A stretch of 64,000 nt of DNA from Paraburkholderia sartisoli (GTDB taxonomy: Bacteria > Pseudomonadota > Gammaproteobacteria > Burkholderiales > Burkholderiaceae). The DNA is taken from positions 1 through 64,000 of the forward strand of contig NZ_FNRQ01000004.1 of the NCBI RefSeq assembly GCF_900107685.1. The letters run 5' to 3'. A program made the position numbers and the translations under genes. Below the pieces are notes generated by a model, which was given only the letters and a program-made list of their open reading frames with translations, ran no database searches and was not told the DNA's origin. Position 1 is the first letter of the stretch. Each line of letters starts with the position of its first letter. Shown here one piece after another: positions 28,187 to 37,937 of this stretch.

Positions 28187-29275
28187 CTATCGTACGTCGC
28201 TGATCGCGCGCTCCTGACCTGGTGTCTTCCCGAAGCACTGCTTGTAGCAGCGCCCGAGGTGAGACGGGCTTGCGAAACCACAATGCATCGCAATGTCGAG
28301 CAGGGACCAGGTCGATTCCCGGATCAGCTTCTGCGCGGCTTTCAGGCGCAGTTCCAGATAGAACTGCGAGGGGCGGACGCTGAAATGCTTAAGCCACATC
28401 CTTTCGAAAGTTCGCGGCGAAATCCCGGCCAGCGAAGCGATGGTTTTCATCGGAATGGGTCGTTCGATGTTCTGTTCCATCAGCGTGATGGCGTTAACGA
28501 TGCGACGGTCTTCGACACCGTATCGCCACTGGATCGCCATCTTCTGACTTTCCTGCGCGGTGCGCATGCGCGTATGAATAAACTGGTCGGCAACCTCCCC
28601 TGCCATCTGGTGACCGTGCTGGCGTGCGATCAGTTCGAGCATCATGTCGATGGCTGCCGTGCCACCGCTGCAGGTCATCCGGTCGCCATCGATGCAGTAG
28701 ATATCGCGGCTCACGTCGAGCGACGGAAACTCCTCGGCGAGTTCCCTGAGCGCCTCCCAGTGGATCGTACAGCGGCGCCTGTCGAGCAGCCCGGCGCGCG
28801 CGAGGATCATGGTGCCGAGGCTGATTCCGCCGAGCGTCAGACCTGTCGCCGCATAACGCCGCAAAAAATCGAATACCTGTGCGTTCCGGTAGTCCGACAC
28901 GCCGATGCTGGCAACGACAAAAAGATGGCTGAATTCCGGCGATGACGTAATCGCGAATTCGGGCAGCAGTGCGAAGCCGGAACTCGATGACACCGGCTCG
29001 CCGTCCACGCTGATCAGATGCCAGCTGTAGAGCGGTTTGCCACTGACCCGGTTGGCCGCGCGCAGGGGCTCGGTCACCGAACTGAGCGCCATCATCGAAA
29101 AATGGGGAACCAGAAAGAAGCCCATCCGCTGGGTTACCGGATCGACGCTGCCGGTTTCTGACGGGTCCATGAGCGCGTGTGCATTGATTGCAGGAGAGCC
29201 CGTGGCATCCCTGGCTGATTGAATGGGGTCTGTCCTCGCCCCGCTATCGATGGGCCGCGTGTCGATCGACTTCAC
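28187..29275 (-). CDS. GlxA-type AraC-family regulator (amidase-like N-terminal domain)
   Basis: 362 residues from a GTG at 29275. A DJ-1/PfpI-like domain (about 50-220, with GFFLVPHFSMMALSSVTEPL and GGISLGTMILARAGLLDRR) is followed by two helix-turn-helix motifs (IASLAGISPRTFERMWLKHF and LLDIAMHCGFASPSHLGRCY). This layout is shared with GbdR/CdhR regulators of betaine and carnitine catabolism. It is the last gene of the ten-gene operon, three bases after MmgE/PrpD, and probably activates the operon. A later in-frame ATG at 29170 (MDPSETGS) is an alternative start. Confidence 0.9.
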   Translation of the reverse strand: MKSIDTRPIDSGARTDPIQSARDATGSPAINAHALMDPSETGSVDPVTQRMGFFLVPHFSMMALSSVTEPLRAANRVSGKPLYSWHLISVDGEPVSSSSGFALLPEFAITSSPEFSHLFVVASIGVSDYRNAQVFDFLRRYAATGLTLGGISLGTMILARAGLLDRRRCTIHWEALRELAEEFPSLDVSRDIYCIDGDRMTCSGGTAAIDMMLELIARQHGHQMAGEVADQFIHTRMRTAQESQKMAIQWRYGVEDRRIVNAITLMEQNIERPIPMKTIASLAGISPRTFERMWLKHFSVRPSQFYLELRLKAAQKLIRESTWSLLDIAMHCGFASPSHLGRCYKQCFGKTPGQERAISDVR

Positions 29276-29278
29276 AGG

Positions 29279-30616
29279 CTAGACCTTGATTTCACCAAGC
29301 ACCCGATCGAGCAGCGCCGCGATCGGGGCGTCGTTCGAACCCAGTTCGTCGACGCGGTTCTCCAGTTCCGTAGCCAGCCGGGTGTTGCAGGCGCGTTCGG
29401 CAAAGCGCCGGAATTTCTGCCGGATCCCGGCGGCGCCAAGCGGCAGATCCGGATCGCCGAGCGCCTGGGTCGTCCCGGAGTCAAAGCATCGGCCATCGAC
29501 CAGTTCCACGCTGACCTGCGCCAGGCGTTCGCCTGGAAAACGCGAGGTGAATTCCGCCTGCTCTTCGGTACGTATCAGATGGCTCAGGCGTAGCACTTCG
29601 GCATCCTTGAGTTCGTCGCCGTGAATCGCATCGAAATCGACGACGCCATACTTGAGCGCAACTGCCACCGGAAAGAGCAGACTGTACTGCGCCTCCTCGG
29701 TCGTGGCGGGATGCGCGTGGGCGAGCCGGGTTGCGTGATGGAAGGTTCGCACCCTTATCGCGCGGATCTGCCCGCTTGAGAAACCGTGCAGCTGCCTGAG
29801 TGCCTGCACCGCATCGATCGCCGGGTGCGCCCAGCGACAGACGGGCTGCGGCTTGAAATACTGTTCCATGATGCGCCAGCGCTCGCCAAGATCGCCCCAG
29901 TATGCCTGCACTTCGGGCTGCTCGACGGTAATCGCGGGTGCGCCGGTGAATCCCTCCCGCGCCAGAAAGCCCGCGCTCAAACCTGCCATGCACCCCCATC
30001 CGGAGCCGTCCTTCACCATCGTCGGATGGTCGATGCAACGCATCATCTGGCTGCGGGGCCCGTGGTATTCGGCAATGCCGAGCGCCTCACGGGTCTGTCG
30101 CGGGTCGAGCGGCAGCAGGCGTGCGACGAGCGCGGCCGCAGCCAGCGCATTCCATGCGCCCGACGTGTGATAGTCGCAGGCGCTGGCATGCAGCGCAATG
30201 CCAGCGCGTGTCCCGATCTCGTAACCCAGCACGAGCGACGTGAGGAACTCCCGGCCGCTCATGTCGGGCCGCTGTTCGGCCAGCGCAAGCAATGCCGGCA
30301 GCACGGTCACGCCGACATGTCCTTTCGTTTGCGCATGGCCATCGTGGCCGTCGCAGCTATCGATGGTCATCGCGCCCGCGAGGCCGGCGCCGATCGGGCT
30401 CGCGACTCGCCCGTCGAAGAGAATGCGCGAGCGCAGCTTGCCGGCCGCGAAGAACTCGACCGCGTGGTCGCCGGCGATACGCGATAACGCGGTCTGTCTG
30501 CCGGCCAGCGCAACGCCCAGCAGGTCGAGCAGGCACAATCTGCCCTGCGCGGCGACGCCCTCGGGCAAATCATCGAACCTCAGTTGATGAATGAACGCAA
30601 CGGCGGGGACACCCAT
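29279..30616 (-). CDS. MmgE/PrpD-family protein
   Basis: 445 residues starting MGVPAVAFIHQLRFDDLPEG at an ATG at 30616, with GGAG eight bases upstream; a TTG just before it (30619) also reads in frame. The family includes 2-methylcitrate dehydratase, cis-aconitate decarboxylase and several proteins of unknown activity. It has the all-helical first domain (DSCDGHDGHAQTKGHVGVTV) and the lid region (ECxxY-type segments are not obvious). It directly follows the enoyl-CoA hydratase gene with no gap. It may dehydrate or isomerise a CoA-free acid in the pathway, but the activity is not predictable. Confidence 0.85.
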   Translation of the reverse strand: MGVPAVAFIHQLRFDDLPEGVAAQGRLCLLDLLGVALAGRQTALSRIAGDHAVEFFAAGKLRSRILFDGRVASPIGAGLAGAMTIDSCDGHDGHAQTKGHVGVTVLPALLALAEQRPDMSGREFLTSLVLGYEIGTRAGIALHASACDYHTSGAWNALAAAALVARLLPLDPRQTREALGIAEYHGPRSQMMRCIDHPTMVKDGSGWGCMAGLSAGFLAREGFTGAPAITVEQPEVQAYWGDLGERWRIMEQYFKPQPVCRWAHPAIDAVQALRQLHGFSSGQIRAIRVRTFHHATRLAHAHPATTEEAQYSLLFPVAVALKYGVVDFDAIHGDELKDAEVLRLSHLIRTEEQAEFTSRFPGERLAQVSVELVDGRCFDSGTTQALGDPDLPLGAAGIRQKFRRFAERACNTRLATELENRVDELGSNDAPIAALLDRVLGEIKV

Positions 30617-30619
30617 CAA

Positions 30620-31420
30620 TCAGTCTCCAGTAAAAATCGGCGGGCGTTTCTGAAAGGTCGCGGCGAGCGCCTCGCGATGGTCCGCTGTCCGGTGCGCAAT
30701 GCCCTGAAACGCGGCCGACAGCTCGAGCAGGCTGGGCAGATCCATCCGCTGTCCTTCCCGGATGAGCCGCCTGGACATCCGCAACACGCCAGGCGGATTG
30801 CTGGCGATCGCCCGCGCGAGCGAAAGCGCGGCATCCATCAATTCGTCATCCGGCACGACCCGGGACACCAGTCCCCATTCGTGGGCACGCTGCGCATCGA
30901 TCGGCGTGCCCGTGAAGATCATTTCACTGGCCCGCGAAAGCCCGATCGCACGGGGCAGCAGCCAGGCGCCGCCGTCGCCCGGAATGATGCCGACCTTGGC
31001 GAAGCTTTCCGCGAACACCGCACTGGCGCCGGCAATACGGATATCGCACATCAAGGTCAGGTCGCAGCCGGCGCCATGCGCCGGGCCGTTCACCGCCGCG
31101 ATGCACGGCACATCCAGCTCATGAAACGCTTTCGGAATGCGCTGGATGCCGCGGCGATAGTTCTCGCGGATGTGTGCCGAACTGCCCGCAAACGTGCCGA
31201 CGTCGTCGCGCATGTGCTTGATGTTGCCGCCCGACGAGAACGCCGGACCGGCGCCGGTCAGCACGATCACGCGGACGCCGGTATCGGCCTGCGCACGTTC
31301 GAGGGCGGCCACCAGGGCGTCGACGACCTCCAGCCCGGTCAGCGCGTTGCGCGTGGCCGGCCGGTTGAGGGTCAGCGTGACGATCGAATCGTCCTGTTCA
31401 TACAGTACTGCGTCGCTCAT
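30620..31420 (-). CDS. Enoyl-CoA hydratase/isomerase family protein
   Basis: 266 residues of the crotonase fold. The oxyanion-hole regions are GPAFSSGGNIKHM (about 57-70) and the PAHGAGCDLTLMCD turn (about 113-127). It hydrates or isomerises an enoyl-CoA, as CaiD does for crotonobetainyl-CoA. The ATG at 31420 has GGAG upstream. It lies two bases after the CoA ligase gene, fitting consecutive steps of one pathway: activation by the ligase, desaturation by the acyl-CoA dehydrogenase, then hydration. Confidence 0.9.
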   Translation of the reverse strand: MSDAVLYEQDDSIVTLTLNRPATRNALTGLEVVDALVAALERAQADTGVRVIVLTGAGPAFSSGGNIKHMRDDVGTFAGSSAHIRENYRRGIQRIPKAFHELDVPCIAAVNGPAHGAGCDLTLMCDIRIAGASAVFAESFAKVGIIPGDGGAWLLPRAIGLSRASEMIFTGTPIDAQRAHEWGLVSRVVPDDELMDAALSLARAIASNPPGVLRMSRRLIREGQRMDLPSLLELSAAFQGIAHRTADHREALAATFQKRPPIFTGD

Positions 31421-31422
31421 CG

Positions 31423-33003
31423 TCAGGCTCCTGCCACCAGTTTTTGATAGACCGCTCCGGCCAGCTCGTGCCGTAACACCTTGCCGCTCGGATTGAGCGG
31501 TAGCTGGTCAACGAAGAACACTTTTTTCGGGCGCTTGTAGGGTGCGAGATCGTCGCTCGCCTTGCAGAACGCGACAACGTCCGCTTCGGTGAGCGTGGCA
31601 TCGCTGCGCACCACGAACGCGGTCACCGCCTGCCCCCACTTCGGGTCGGCGATGCCGATGACCGCGGCCTCCTGCACGCCGGGGCAGTGATACAGGACCT
31701 CCTCGACTTCGCGCGGATAGATGTTTTCGCCACCCGATACGATCATGTCGTCGGCGCGGCCGTGAAAGTGAAAATATCCGGCTTCATCGACGCTAAAGAG
31801 GTCGCCCGTATAGAGCCAGCCGCCCCTGAATTTCTTCTCCGTTTCAACGGGATTGTTCCAGTAGCTGGCCGCGAGTTGCGGGCCTTTCACGATCAGCTGA
31901 CCCACTTCGCCAGCGGCCACGTTCTCGGTTGGCGGCACCGTTCGCCCGGGATCGTTCGTGACGACACGGCACGTGCTGATCAGCGTCGGCTTGCCGCAGG
32001 AGCCGAGATACGCCAGCGCGTCACGTGGATGCAGCAGCAGCGTCAGGCTCGCTTCGGTCATCCCGTAGCCGTTGAAGATGTTCGGGCAGAACGCCTGGAT
32101 CACGCGCTGCATGGTCGCAGCGGGGATGGCTGCACCGCCTGTCGTGATCATGCGCAGACTGCTGACATCGATTGACGCGAAATCAGGGTGGAACAGCATG
32201 TCCTGGATCTGCGTGGGCACCGCGAACAGGGTCGTGATGTGGTGCTCGGCGATTGCCTCGAGCGTGGCCAGCGGCTCATAGCGCGGCAGGATCACGTTCG
32301 CGGCGCCCACCATCAGGTGGGGCACGAAATACGCCTGCATGCCGCCCACGTGGTAAAGCGGGGCGATATGCAGCGCCGCGTCGGTGCCCGTCAGGCTGTA
32401 TTCCATCACGCAGTTGGTCGCGATCGCGACGTCATTGCCGTGCGTGTGGATCGCCCCCTTGGGCCGGCCGGTCGTGCCCGACGTGTAGACGAGTGCCGAG
32501 ATGTCGTCCGGCTTCAGGCGCGGAAGTGGCGCGTCGAGTTGCCCGACACCCTCGATCAGCGCCTCGAACGAATGATGACCTGCCGGCACGCCGGACGCAT
32601 CGGGCGGGTTGCCCGCGACACAGACGTAGACGCGCAGGTCGGGCAGCGCCTGCTCGATCTTGCCGATGACGGGCAGCATCGAATCGTCGTAGATCACGAC
32701 ACGCGCACCGGCATCCCGCAGGATGAATGCCGCCTCGTTGGCCGAGAGCCGGAAATTCATCGGCACCGCGATCGCGCCAAGCAACTGGCACGCCATGTAG
32801 GCCGTTGGCGTCGCGTCGGAGGTTTTCTGCAGGATCGCCACACGGTCCATCTGGCGGACCCCGAGATTGAACAGCGCCTGCGCGAAGCACCTGACGCGGC
32901 GGTTCCACGCCACATAGGTGAGCCGGGTGTCACCGCAAACGAGTGCAAGGCGGTCGGGATATTTTGCGACCGTGTTTTCGAAGAGAGACGTGATCGTGAG
33001 CAT
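31423..33003 (-). CDS. AMP-dependent acyl-CoA ligase
   Basis: 526 residues of the ANL family. Visible motifs are the phosphate-binding YTSGTTGRPKGAIHTH (about 170-185), NGYGMTEASLTLL, the hinge LYTGDLFSVDEAGYFHFHGR and the C-terminal LPLNPSGKVLRHEL with the catalytic Lys. It activates a carboxylic acid to its CoA thioester for the dehydrogenase and hydratase encoded alongside. The start MLTITSLFENTVAKYPDRLA at 33003 lies 18 bp after the acyl-CoA dehydrogenase stop. Confidence 0.9.
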   Translation of the reverse strand: MLTITSLFENTVAKYPDRLALVCGDTRLTYVAWNRRVRCFAQALFNLGVRQMDRVAILQKTSDATPTAYMACQLLGAIAVPMNFRLSANEAAFILRDAGARVVIYDDSMLPVIGKIEQALPDLRVYVCVAGNPPDASGVPAGHHSFEALIEGVGQLDAPLPRLKPDDISALVYTSGTTGRPKGAIHTHGNDVAIATNCVMEYSLTGTDAALHIAPLYHVGGMQAYFVPHLMVGAANVILPRYEPLATLEAIAEHHITTLFAVPTQIQDMLFHPDFASIDVSSLRMITTGGAAIPAATMQRVIQAFCPNIFNGYGMTEASLTLLLHPRDALAYLGSCGKPTLISTCRVVTNDPGRTVPPTENVAAGEVGQLIVKGPQLAASYWNNPVETEKKFRGGWLYTGDLFSVDEAGYFHFHGRADDMIVSGGENIYPREVEEVLYHCPGVQEAAVIGIADPKWGQAVTAFVVRSDATLTEADVVAFCKASDDLAPYKRPKKVFFVDQLPLNPSGKVLRHELAGAVYQKLVAGA

Positions 33004-33021
33004 GGGATGGGGCGAAGCTGT

Positions 33022-34212
33022 CTAGAGATTGATCCGGATGTCCGGAAGGTCACGCCCTGCGATCAGGTATTTGGCGATCTCGGACGTACCGCCGACGATC
33101 GTCAACGCGCGGGCATCGCGATAGAGTTGCTCGGCACGCCCAAACTCCTTGGTGATGCCATCGCCGCCGAGGATCTGCACGGTTTCGTTCGCGCAGAAAT
33201 TCGCGGTTTCGGTCGCGACCAGTTTTGCCATGGCGGCCTCTTTCATCAGCGCCTTGCCGTCGACCCCTGCGTCGTACATCTTCGTCGCCCGATAGGTGAG
33301 CAGCTCCGCTGCGTCGATCCGCCAGCTCATGTGCGCGATCTTGTCCCAGATCAGCTGCTTGCAGCCAAGCGCCTGACCGAACGACTGGCGCCGCTGCGCA
33401 TGCGCCGTCGCAATGTCGAATGCGCTGCGTGCGACGCCGAGCCCCGAACCGCCGAGGATGGCCCGTTCGAAATTGAACATGCCACGCATGATGCGAAAGC
33501 CGCCGCCCCGCTCGCCGAGTAGATGATCCGCGGGCACGCGGCAGTCACTAAATTCGACTTCACCCACGATGCAGCCGCGCCGGCCCATGAAGGTGTAATT
33601 GCGCGGAAAGCGGATGCCGGCCGCGGTAGCCGGCACCGCGACGGCCGTCATGCCGGCCTGGTCCGGGTCCGTGCCGGTCGCGATGCCATAGACGATGTAG
33701 ACGTCGGCAACAGACGCGTTCGAGATATATCGCTTGAAACCGTTGATGACCCACTCATTGGTCTTTGCATCAAAATCGATCCGCGTTTCCATGCCGGCGG
33801 AATCGCTGCCGACGCTGGATTCGGTCACGCAGATCGCACCGATCGCTGTCCCGTCGAGAATCGGTGCCAGATAGGTGTCGCGCAGTCGCTCGCTGGCATG
33901 GCGATGCAACGGATAGGCGCAGCTCAACGCGGTCCCAATGGTGGTTTCAAACGCGTAGTTGAGGTACGCGGCTTCCTCGGAAAGGATCGTTGCGTGGGTG
34001 AGCCCCGGGCTGGTCAGCGTGCCCTGATACAGATCGGGAAACATCAGCCGGAGATAGCCGGCCTCCCCCAGCGCGCGGACAACATGCTTCACGGCCGACC
34101 AGTCCTGCCGGTCTTCGATATCGGCCGCCCGCGGCGCGAGTTCGCGCTGCAGGAATTCCCGGACTTCGCGCTGGAATGCCCGGTCGGCGTCATCAAGAAG
34201 AAAATCTCGCAT
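33022..34212 (-). CDS. Acyl-CoA dehydrogenase family protein
   Basis: 396 residues, standard length. FAD/substrate motifs are ICVTESSVGSDSAGMETRID (about 125-145) and the C-terminal YRDARALTIVGGTSEIAKYL (about 365-385), where the T-S-E segment is typical. It introduces a double bond into an acyl-CoA. It lies nine bases after the nitrilase-fold gene and 18 before the CoA ligase. CaiA is the carnitine-pathway counterpart, but substrate assignment is not possible from sequence alone. Confidence 0.9.
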   Translation of the reverse strand: MRDFLLDDADRAFQREVREFLQRELAPRAADIEDRQDWSAVKHVVRALGEAGYLRLMFPDLYQGTLTSPGLTHATILSEEAAYLNYAFETTIGTALSCAYPLHRHASERLRDTYLAPILDGTAIGAICVTESSVGSDSAGMETRIDFDAKTNEWVINGFKRYISNASVADVYIVYGIATGTDPDQAGMTAVAVPATAAGIRFPRNYTFMGRRGCIVGEVEFSDCRVPADHLLGERGGGFRIMRGMFNFERAILGGSGLGVARSAFDIATAHAQRRQSFGQALGCKQLIWDKIAHMSWRIDAAELLTYRATKMYDAGVDGKALMKEAAMAKLVATETANFCANETVQILGGDGITKEFGRAEQLYRDARALTIVGGTSEIAKYLIAGRDLPDIRINL

Positions 34213-34221
34213 CGTCGTGTC

Positions 34222-35106
34222 TCAATCCGGTTTAAGGGTAAAGTCGCGCTTCGCCGCGCTCTCGCGCAACGCAAACGCGCGTGCGTCCCGCACTGTCGGC
34301 AACAGGAACCGCGCCCGACGAACCGATTCATAGTCGAGTTCGCCGATGACGAGCCCTTCTTCGGTCTCCGAGCCGAGCGCGACAGTCTTGCCGAACGGAT
34401 CGAGAATCCGCGAGCCGCCCCAGAAGGTCATCATCCCTTCGGTGCCGACGCGGTTTGCCATGACGATGCCCACGCCGTACGTCATCGCGTGGAAACGCAG
34501 GTTGACGTCCCAGCCGGCAGGATTGTCGAAACCTTCGCCCACCGCCTCGCGAGCCGAACTGATCGGCGCCGCGATCAACGTGACGCCATCGCAGGCGAGC
34601 GCATGCACGAGCGCCGGATTCCACAGATCCGCGCAGATCGGCGTCGCCATCCGCCAGCGCTCATTGAGCGGGAAACTCCCGAGTACCGTGCCGGCCGCGT
34701 AATAAAGCCCGTCCCTCAGCTTGCCGTAGGTTGCGAGTTGCGCCTTGCGGTGAACATGAACAACCTTGCCGTTCGAGACGGTCGCCTGGCTGTTGTAGAA
34801 CTGCGCACCGGGTGCTTCCTCGATGAACCCGAACACGGTATGCAGGTTGGTGCTGGCCTCTGCAAGCGTCGCGATCACCGGATCATCGACGGTCATCGCG
34901 AGCCTCAGGGCATCCTTGCCCGCGCTGTGCCCGCATAGCGAGAGCTCGGGGAAAACGAGGAGCCGTACGCCGCTCGCCCGCGCCTGCTCCATGTGACCAA
35001 GGTGCCTCGCCAGGTTTGCGCCGACATCGCCGTAGGCGCCGTCGATCTGGGCGGCGGCCACCTTGATCAGGTTGTGCCGCGGATCGTTGCCGGCCATCGA
35101 ATTCAT
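34222..35106 (-). CDS. Carbon-nitrogen hydrolase (nitrilase superfamily)
   Basis: 294 residues with the catalytic triad Glu in LLVFPELSLCGHS (about 55), Lys in VHRKAQLATYG (about 120) and Cys in PICADLWNPALV (about 160). It cleaves an amide, carbamide or nitrile C-N bond. Its place between the quaternary-amine importer and the acyl-CoA enzymes suggests it acts first on the imported molecule, for example removing an amide to give the acid substrate of the CoA ligase. The ATG at 35106 has a purine-rich ribosome site. Confidence 0.9.
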   Translation of the reverse strand: MNSMAGNDPRHNLIKVAAAQIDGAYGDVGANLARHLGHMEQARASGVRLLVFPELSLCGHSAGKDALRLAMTVDDPVIATLAEASTNLHTVFGFIEEAPGAQFYNSQATVSNGKVVHVHRKAQLATYGKLRDGLYYAAGTVLGSFPLNERWRMATPICADLWNPALVHALACDGVTLIAAPISSAREAVGEGFDNPAGWDVNLRFHAMTYGVGIVMANRVGTEGMMTFWGGSRILDPFGKTVALGSETEEGLVIGELDYESVRRARFLLPTVRDARAFALRESAAKRDFTLKPD

Positions 35107-35149
35107 CTCTCTTCTCTCGCGTTGCGTGAATGGACGCCCTGGCCGGGCC

Positions 35150-36046
35150 TCAGATCAGACCGGACTGTTTCAGGAATTCGTGCGCGACGTCGCTGAAGGA
35201 CTTCTTCGACACGTCGACGCTCGCATTCAGCCGGGCCATCGTCGGCGCATCGAGCTTCGCCGAGAGCGCGTTCAGGATGGGCCCGAGCGACGGGTTGGCA
35301 TCGAGCGTGGCCTTGCGGATAACCGGTGTGAGCGCATAGGCCGGGAAGTAGCCCTTGTCGTCCTTGAGCAGCACGAAATGGAAGGCCGGCACGCGGCCGT
35401 CGGTGGCGAACACCAGCGCGAGGTCGACCTGGCGGTCTTTCAACGCCTGATAGGTCAGCCCCGAATCCATCCGCTTGACCTCATCCTGGCTGAATTCGAA
35501 GCCGTACATCTTCTCGAGCGGATGCAGGCCATCGGGGCGCGCATAGAATTCCGAGTTGCACGCGAACGTGAGCGTCTTGCCACTCTTGAGCGCCTTTGCG
35601 AGATCGCTGATCGTCACAATGCCGAGCTTCTTCGCTTCATCCTCGTTCATCGCGAACGCGTAGACATTGTTGGCGCGCGACGGGTTCAGCCAGACGAGGC
35701 CCTTCGCCGCATCCAGCTCCTTGACCTTTTTATAGGTGTCTTCGGGACTCAGACGGTCGTTGATCTTGTTGTAGGTGATCAGCGACGTGCCGGTGTACTC
35801 CCAGTAGACATCGACCTGACCGTTTTCCTGGGCCTGCCGCAATACCGCGCTGCCCATGCCGTCCTTCTTCGTCACCGTGAAGCCTTTGGCTTCCAGCAGT
35901 TGCGTGGTCATCTCCGCCATCAGTTGCTGTTCGGTGAAGTTCTTGCCGCCGACGATGACTGTCGCGGCCGATGAAGGGATGATCCAGCAGGCTGCAATCA
36001 GTACGCAGATCAGCGCGAATGCGCGCGCAAGCAATGAATTTTTCAT
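35150..36046 (-). CDS. Quaternary-amine-type ABC substrate-binding protein (OsmF/ProX/OpuBC-like)
   Basis: 298 residues from the ATG at 36046 with GAGGAG upstream. The Sec signal is MKNSLLARAFALICVLIAAC, with cleavage near SSAA. The mature protein starts TVIVGGKNFTEQQLMAEM, the hallmark of OpuAC/OsmF-type binding proteins, and includes VDVYWEYTGTSL. Such proteins bind glycine betaine, choline, carnitine or related compounds via aromatic cages. The full importer is encoded with it: ATPase 36817-37935, permeases 36083-36820 and 37938-38663. Confidence 0.92.
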   Translation of the reverse strand: MKNSLLARAFALICVLIAACWIIPSSAATVIVGGKNFTEQQLMAEMTTQLLEAKGFTVTKKDGMGSAVLRQAQENGQVDVYWEYTGTSLITYNKINDRLSPEDTYKKVKELDAAKGLVWLNPSRANNVYAFAMNEDEAKKLGIVTISDLAKALKSGKTLTFACNSEFYARPDGLHPLEKMYGFEFSQDEVKRMDSGLTYQALKDRQVDLALVFATDGRVPAFHFVLLKDDKGYFPAYALTPVIRKATLDANPSLGPILNALSAKLDAPTMARLNASVDVSKKSFSDVAHEFLKQSGLI

Positions 36047-36082
36047 GGTCTCCTCAATGGATTGGTACAACTGGCAGGGGAT

Positions 36083-36820
36083 TCAGCTTCTGGAGGTGAC
36101 GCCGCGCGAGACGAGCCTGCGCTGCATCTGCCCGACGAATGCATCGGTGAAGATCGCCAGCAGGGCGGTCGGGATGGCGCCGGCGAGCAACATGGTGAAA
36201 TCGTTAAGGTCGATGCCGGTGAAGATCAGTTCACCGAGACCGCCGCCACCGATCAGGAAGGCGAGCGGCGCCGTCCCGACGGTGATCGCGAGCGCCGTGC
36301 GGATACCCGCGAATATGACGTACAGCGCGTTGGGCAATTCGACGCGCAGGAGAATCTGTAGCGGTGTCATGCCCATTCCGGTGGCGGCCTCGATCAGCGA
36401 ACGCGGCACCGCTCGCAGACCCTCGTAGGTATTCAGGGCGATCGGCAGCAACGTTGCCACCCACAGCCCGAAAATCGCCGGAATCGAGCCGATACCCATC
36501 GCGCTCATCGCCAGCGCGAGCAGCGCGAGCTTCGGAATCGCCTGCCCGACGTTCAACGTCTGCATGACGACCGCTGCACCGTGCCGTTGCGATGGCCGGC
36601 TCATATAGATGCCGACCGGCACTGCGACGAAGATCGCGAGGACACCGGCGATCGCGACCATCGTCATCATCTGGACCGACTGGTACACGATGTCCTTGCG
36701 ATACTGGGTGACCCCGGAGAACCAGCTATCGGCGTGGGCGCCCGCCGACATCACGGCGAGCAGCAGACCGGTCGCCGCGTTCGCACACCTTGCCGCGCGG
36801 ATGCGTCGTTCGGGTTTCAT
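36083..36820 (-). CDS. ABC permease of the quaternary-amine importer (OpuCB/YehY type), subunit 1
   Basis: 245 residues from the ATG at 36820, which overlaps the ATPase stop as ATGA. An N-terminal signal-like segment (ATGLLLAVMSAGAHADSWF) precedes about five membrane segments. The EAA loop reads LRAVPRSLIEAATGMGMTPL. It combines with the other permease to form the inner-membrane channel. The frame continues upstream into the ATPase gene, but that part is not coding. Confidence 0.9.
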   Translation of the reverse strand: MKPERRIRAARCANAATGLLLAVMSAGAHADSWFSGVTQYRKDIVYQSVQMMTMVAIAGVLAIFVAVPVGIYMSRPSQRHGAAVVMQTLNVGQAIPKLALLALAMSAMGIGSIPAIFGLWVATLLPIALNTYEGLRAVPRSLIEAATGMGMTPLQILLRVELPNALYVIFAGIRTALAITVGTAPLAFLIGGGGLGELIFTGIDLNDFTMLLAGAIPTALLAIFTDAFVGQMQRRLVSRGVTSRS

Positions 36821-37935
36821 GCCTGCTCTCCGGCCGGTACACGCAACAGTTCGACGATATGCGCCTGGCTGACATAGCCGACAAACCGGCCGTCGTCGTC
36901 GACCGCGGGCAGCCGCGACACACCACTCGCGAACATCGCCGAAACCACCGTGCGCAGATCGTCTGCCAGATTGGCCGTTCCCTGAACCGGAGTGGCGTGT
37001 GCCACGCTCAGCGCGCCATCGACCGCCTGCAGCCGGGTGGCGGTCAGATAGCCCTGTGGCCTGTCGGCCCCGTCGACGAGCACGATCTGGTCGACACCGT
37101 GCTCGGCCATGAGCGCCTGCGCACGGGCACTGCTCTCGCCGACGCGCACCATGCATTCACATTCCGACAGCGCATCTTTCGCACGAACCAGACGCAGGCG
37201 CTTGAGCGCACGATCCGACCCAACGAAGCCCGCGATGAACGGCGTCGCGGGGCGCGCGAGGATGTTATCCGGCGAATCGAACTGCTCAAGCCGGCCGGCA
37301 CGGAAAATCGCGATCCTGTCGGCCATCTTCACCGCCTCATCGATGTCGTGACTGACAAAGACGATGGTCTTCCTGACCTGCTTCTGGATCCTGAGGAACT
37401 CGTCCTGGATCAACTCGCGGTTGATCGGATCGATCGCACCGAACGGCTCGTCCATCAGCATGACAGGCGGATCGGTCGCAAGCGCCCGGGCCACGCCGAC
37501 ACGCTGCGCCTGGCCACCCGACAGGTCCTTCGGGTAGCGGGTAAGGTAAATGGCCGGATCGAGCGCGACGATCTCGAGCAGTTCCGCGGCCCGCCGGCGC
37601 GCCTTCGCCTTGTCCCAGCCCAGCAGTTGCGGCACCACGCAGATGTTTTCCTCGACGGTCATGTTGGGAAACAGGCCGATCTGCTGGATCACGTAGCCGA
37701 TGCGGCGGCGCAACGCGACCACGTCGAATTCATCGGTGTCCCTGCCCTCGAGAAAGATCTTGCCGGAAGTGGGCTGGACCAGACGATTGATCATCTTGAG
37801 CGTCGTCGTCTTGCCGCATCCTGACGGACCCAGCAGCACGCAGATTTCTCCGGCGCCCACTTCCATGTTGATGCCGTCGACCACCGGACCGCTTGCGCCG
37901 TCGTAGCGCTTCGTAACGTTGGATAGCTTGATCAT
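36817..37935 (-). CDS. ABC ATP-binding protein with C-terminal CBS domains (OpuCA/OsmV-like)
   Basis: 372 residues from the ATG at 37935. Walker A GPSGCGKTT (about 36-44), signature LSGGQAQRVGVARAL, Walker B VMLMDEPFGAID and switch His SHDIDEA. Two CBS motifs follow (about 255-365, ending FVGYVSQAHIVELLRV). CBS domains in this family sense ionic strength or nucleotides and gate transport. It lies two bases after one permease and overlaps the next by four. Confidence 0.93.
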   Translation of the reverse strand: MIKLSNVTKRYDGASGPVVDGINMEVGAGEICVLLGPSGCGKTTTLKMINRLVQPTSGKIFLEGRDTDEFDVVALRRRIGYVIQQIGLFPNMTVEENICVVPQLLGWDKAKARRRAAELLEIVALDPAIYLTRYPKDLSGGQAQRVGVARALATDPPVMLMDEPFGAIDPINRELIQDEFLRIQKQVRKTIVFVSHDIDEAVKMADRIAIFRAGRLEQFDSPDNILARPATPFIAGFVGSDRALKRLRLVRAKDALSECECMVRVGESSARAQALMAEHGVDQIVLVDGADRPQGYLTATRLQAVDGALSVAHATPVQGTANLADDLRTVVSAMFASGVSRLPAVDDDGRFVGYVSQAHIVELLRVPAGEQA

Positions 37936-37937
37936 GA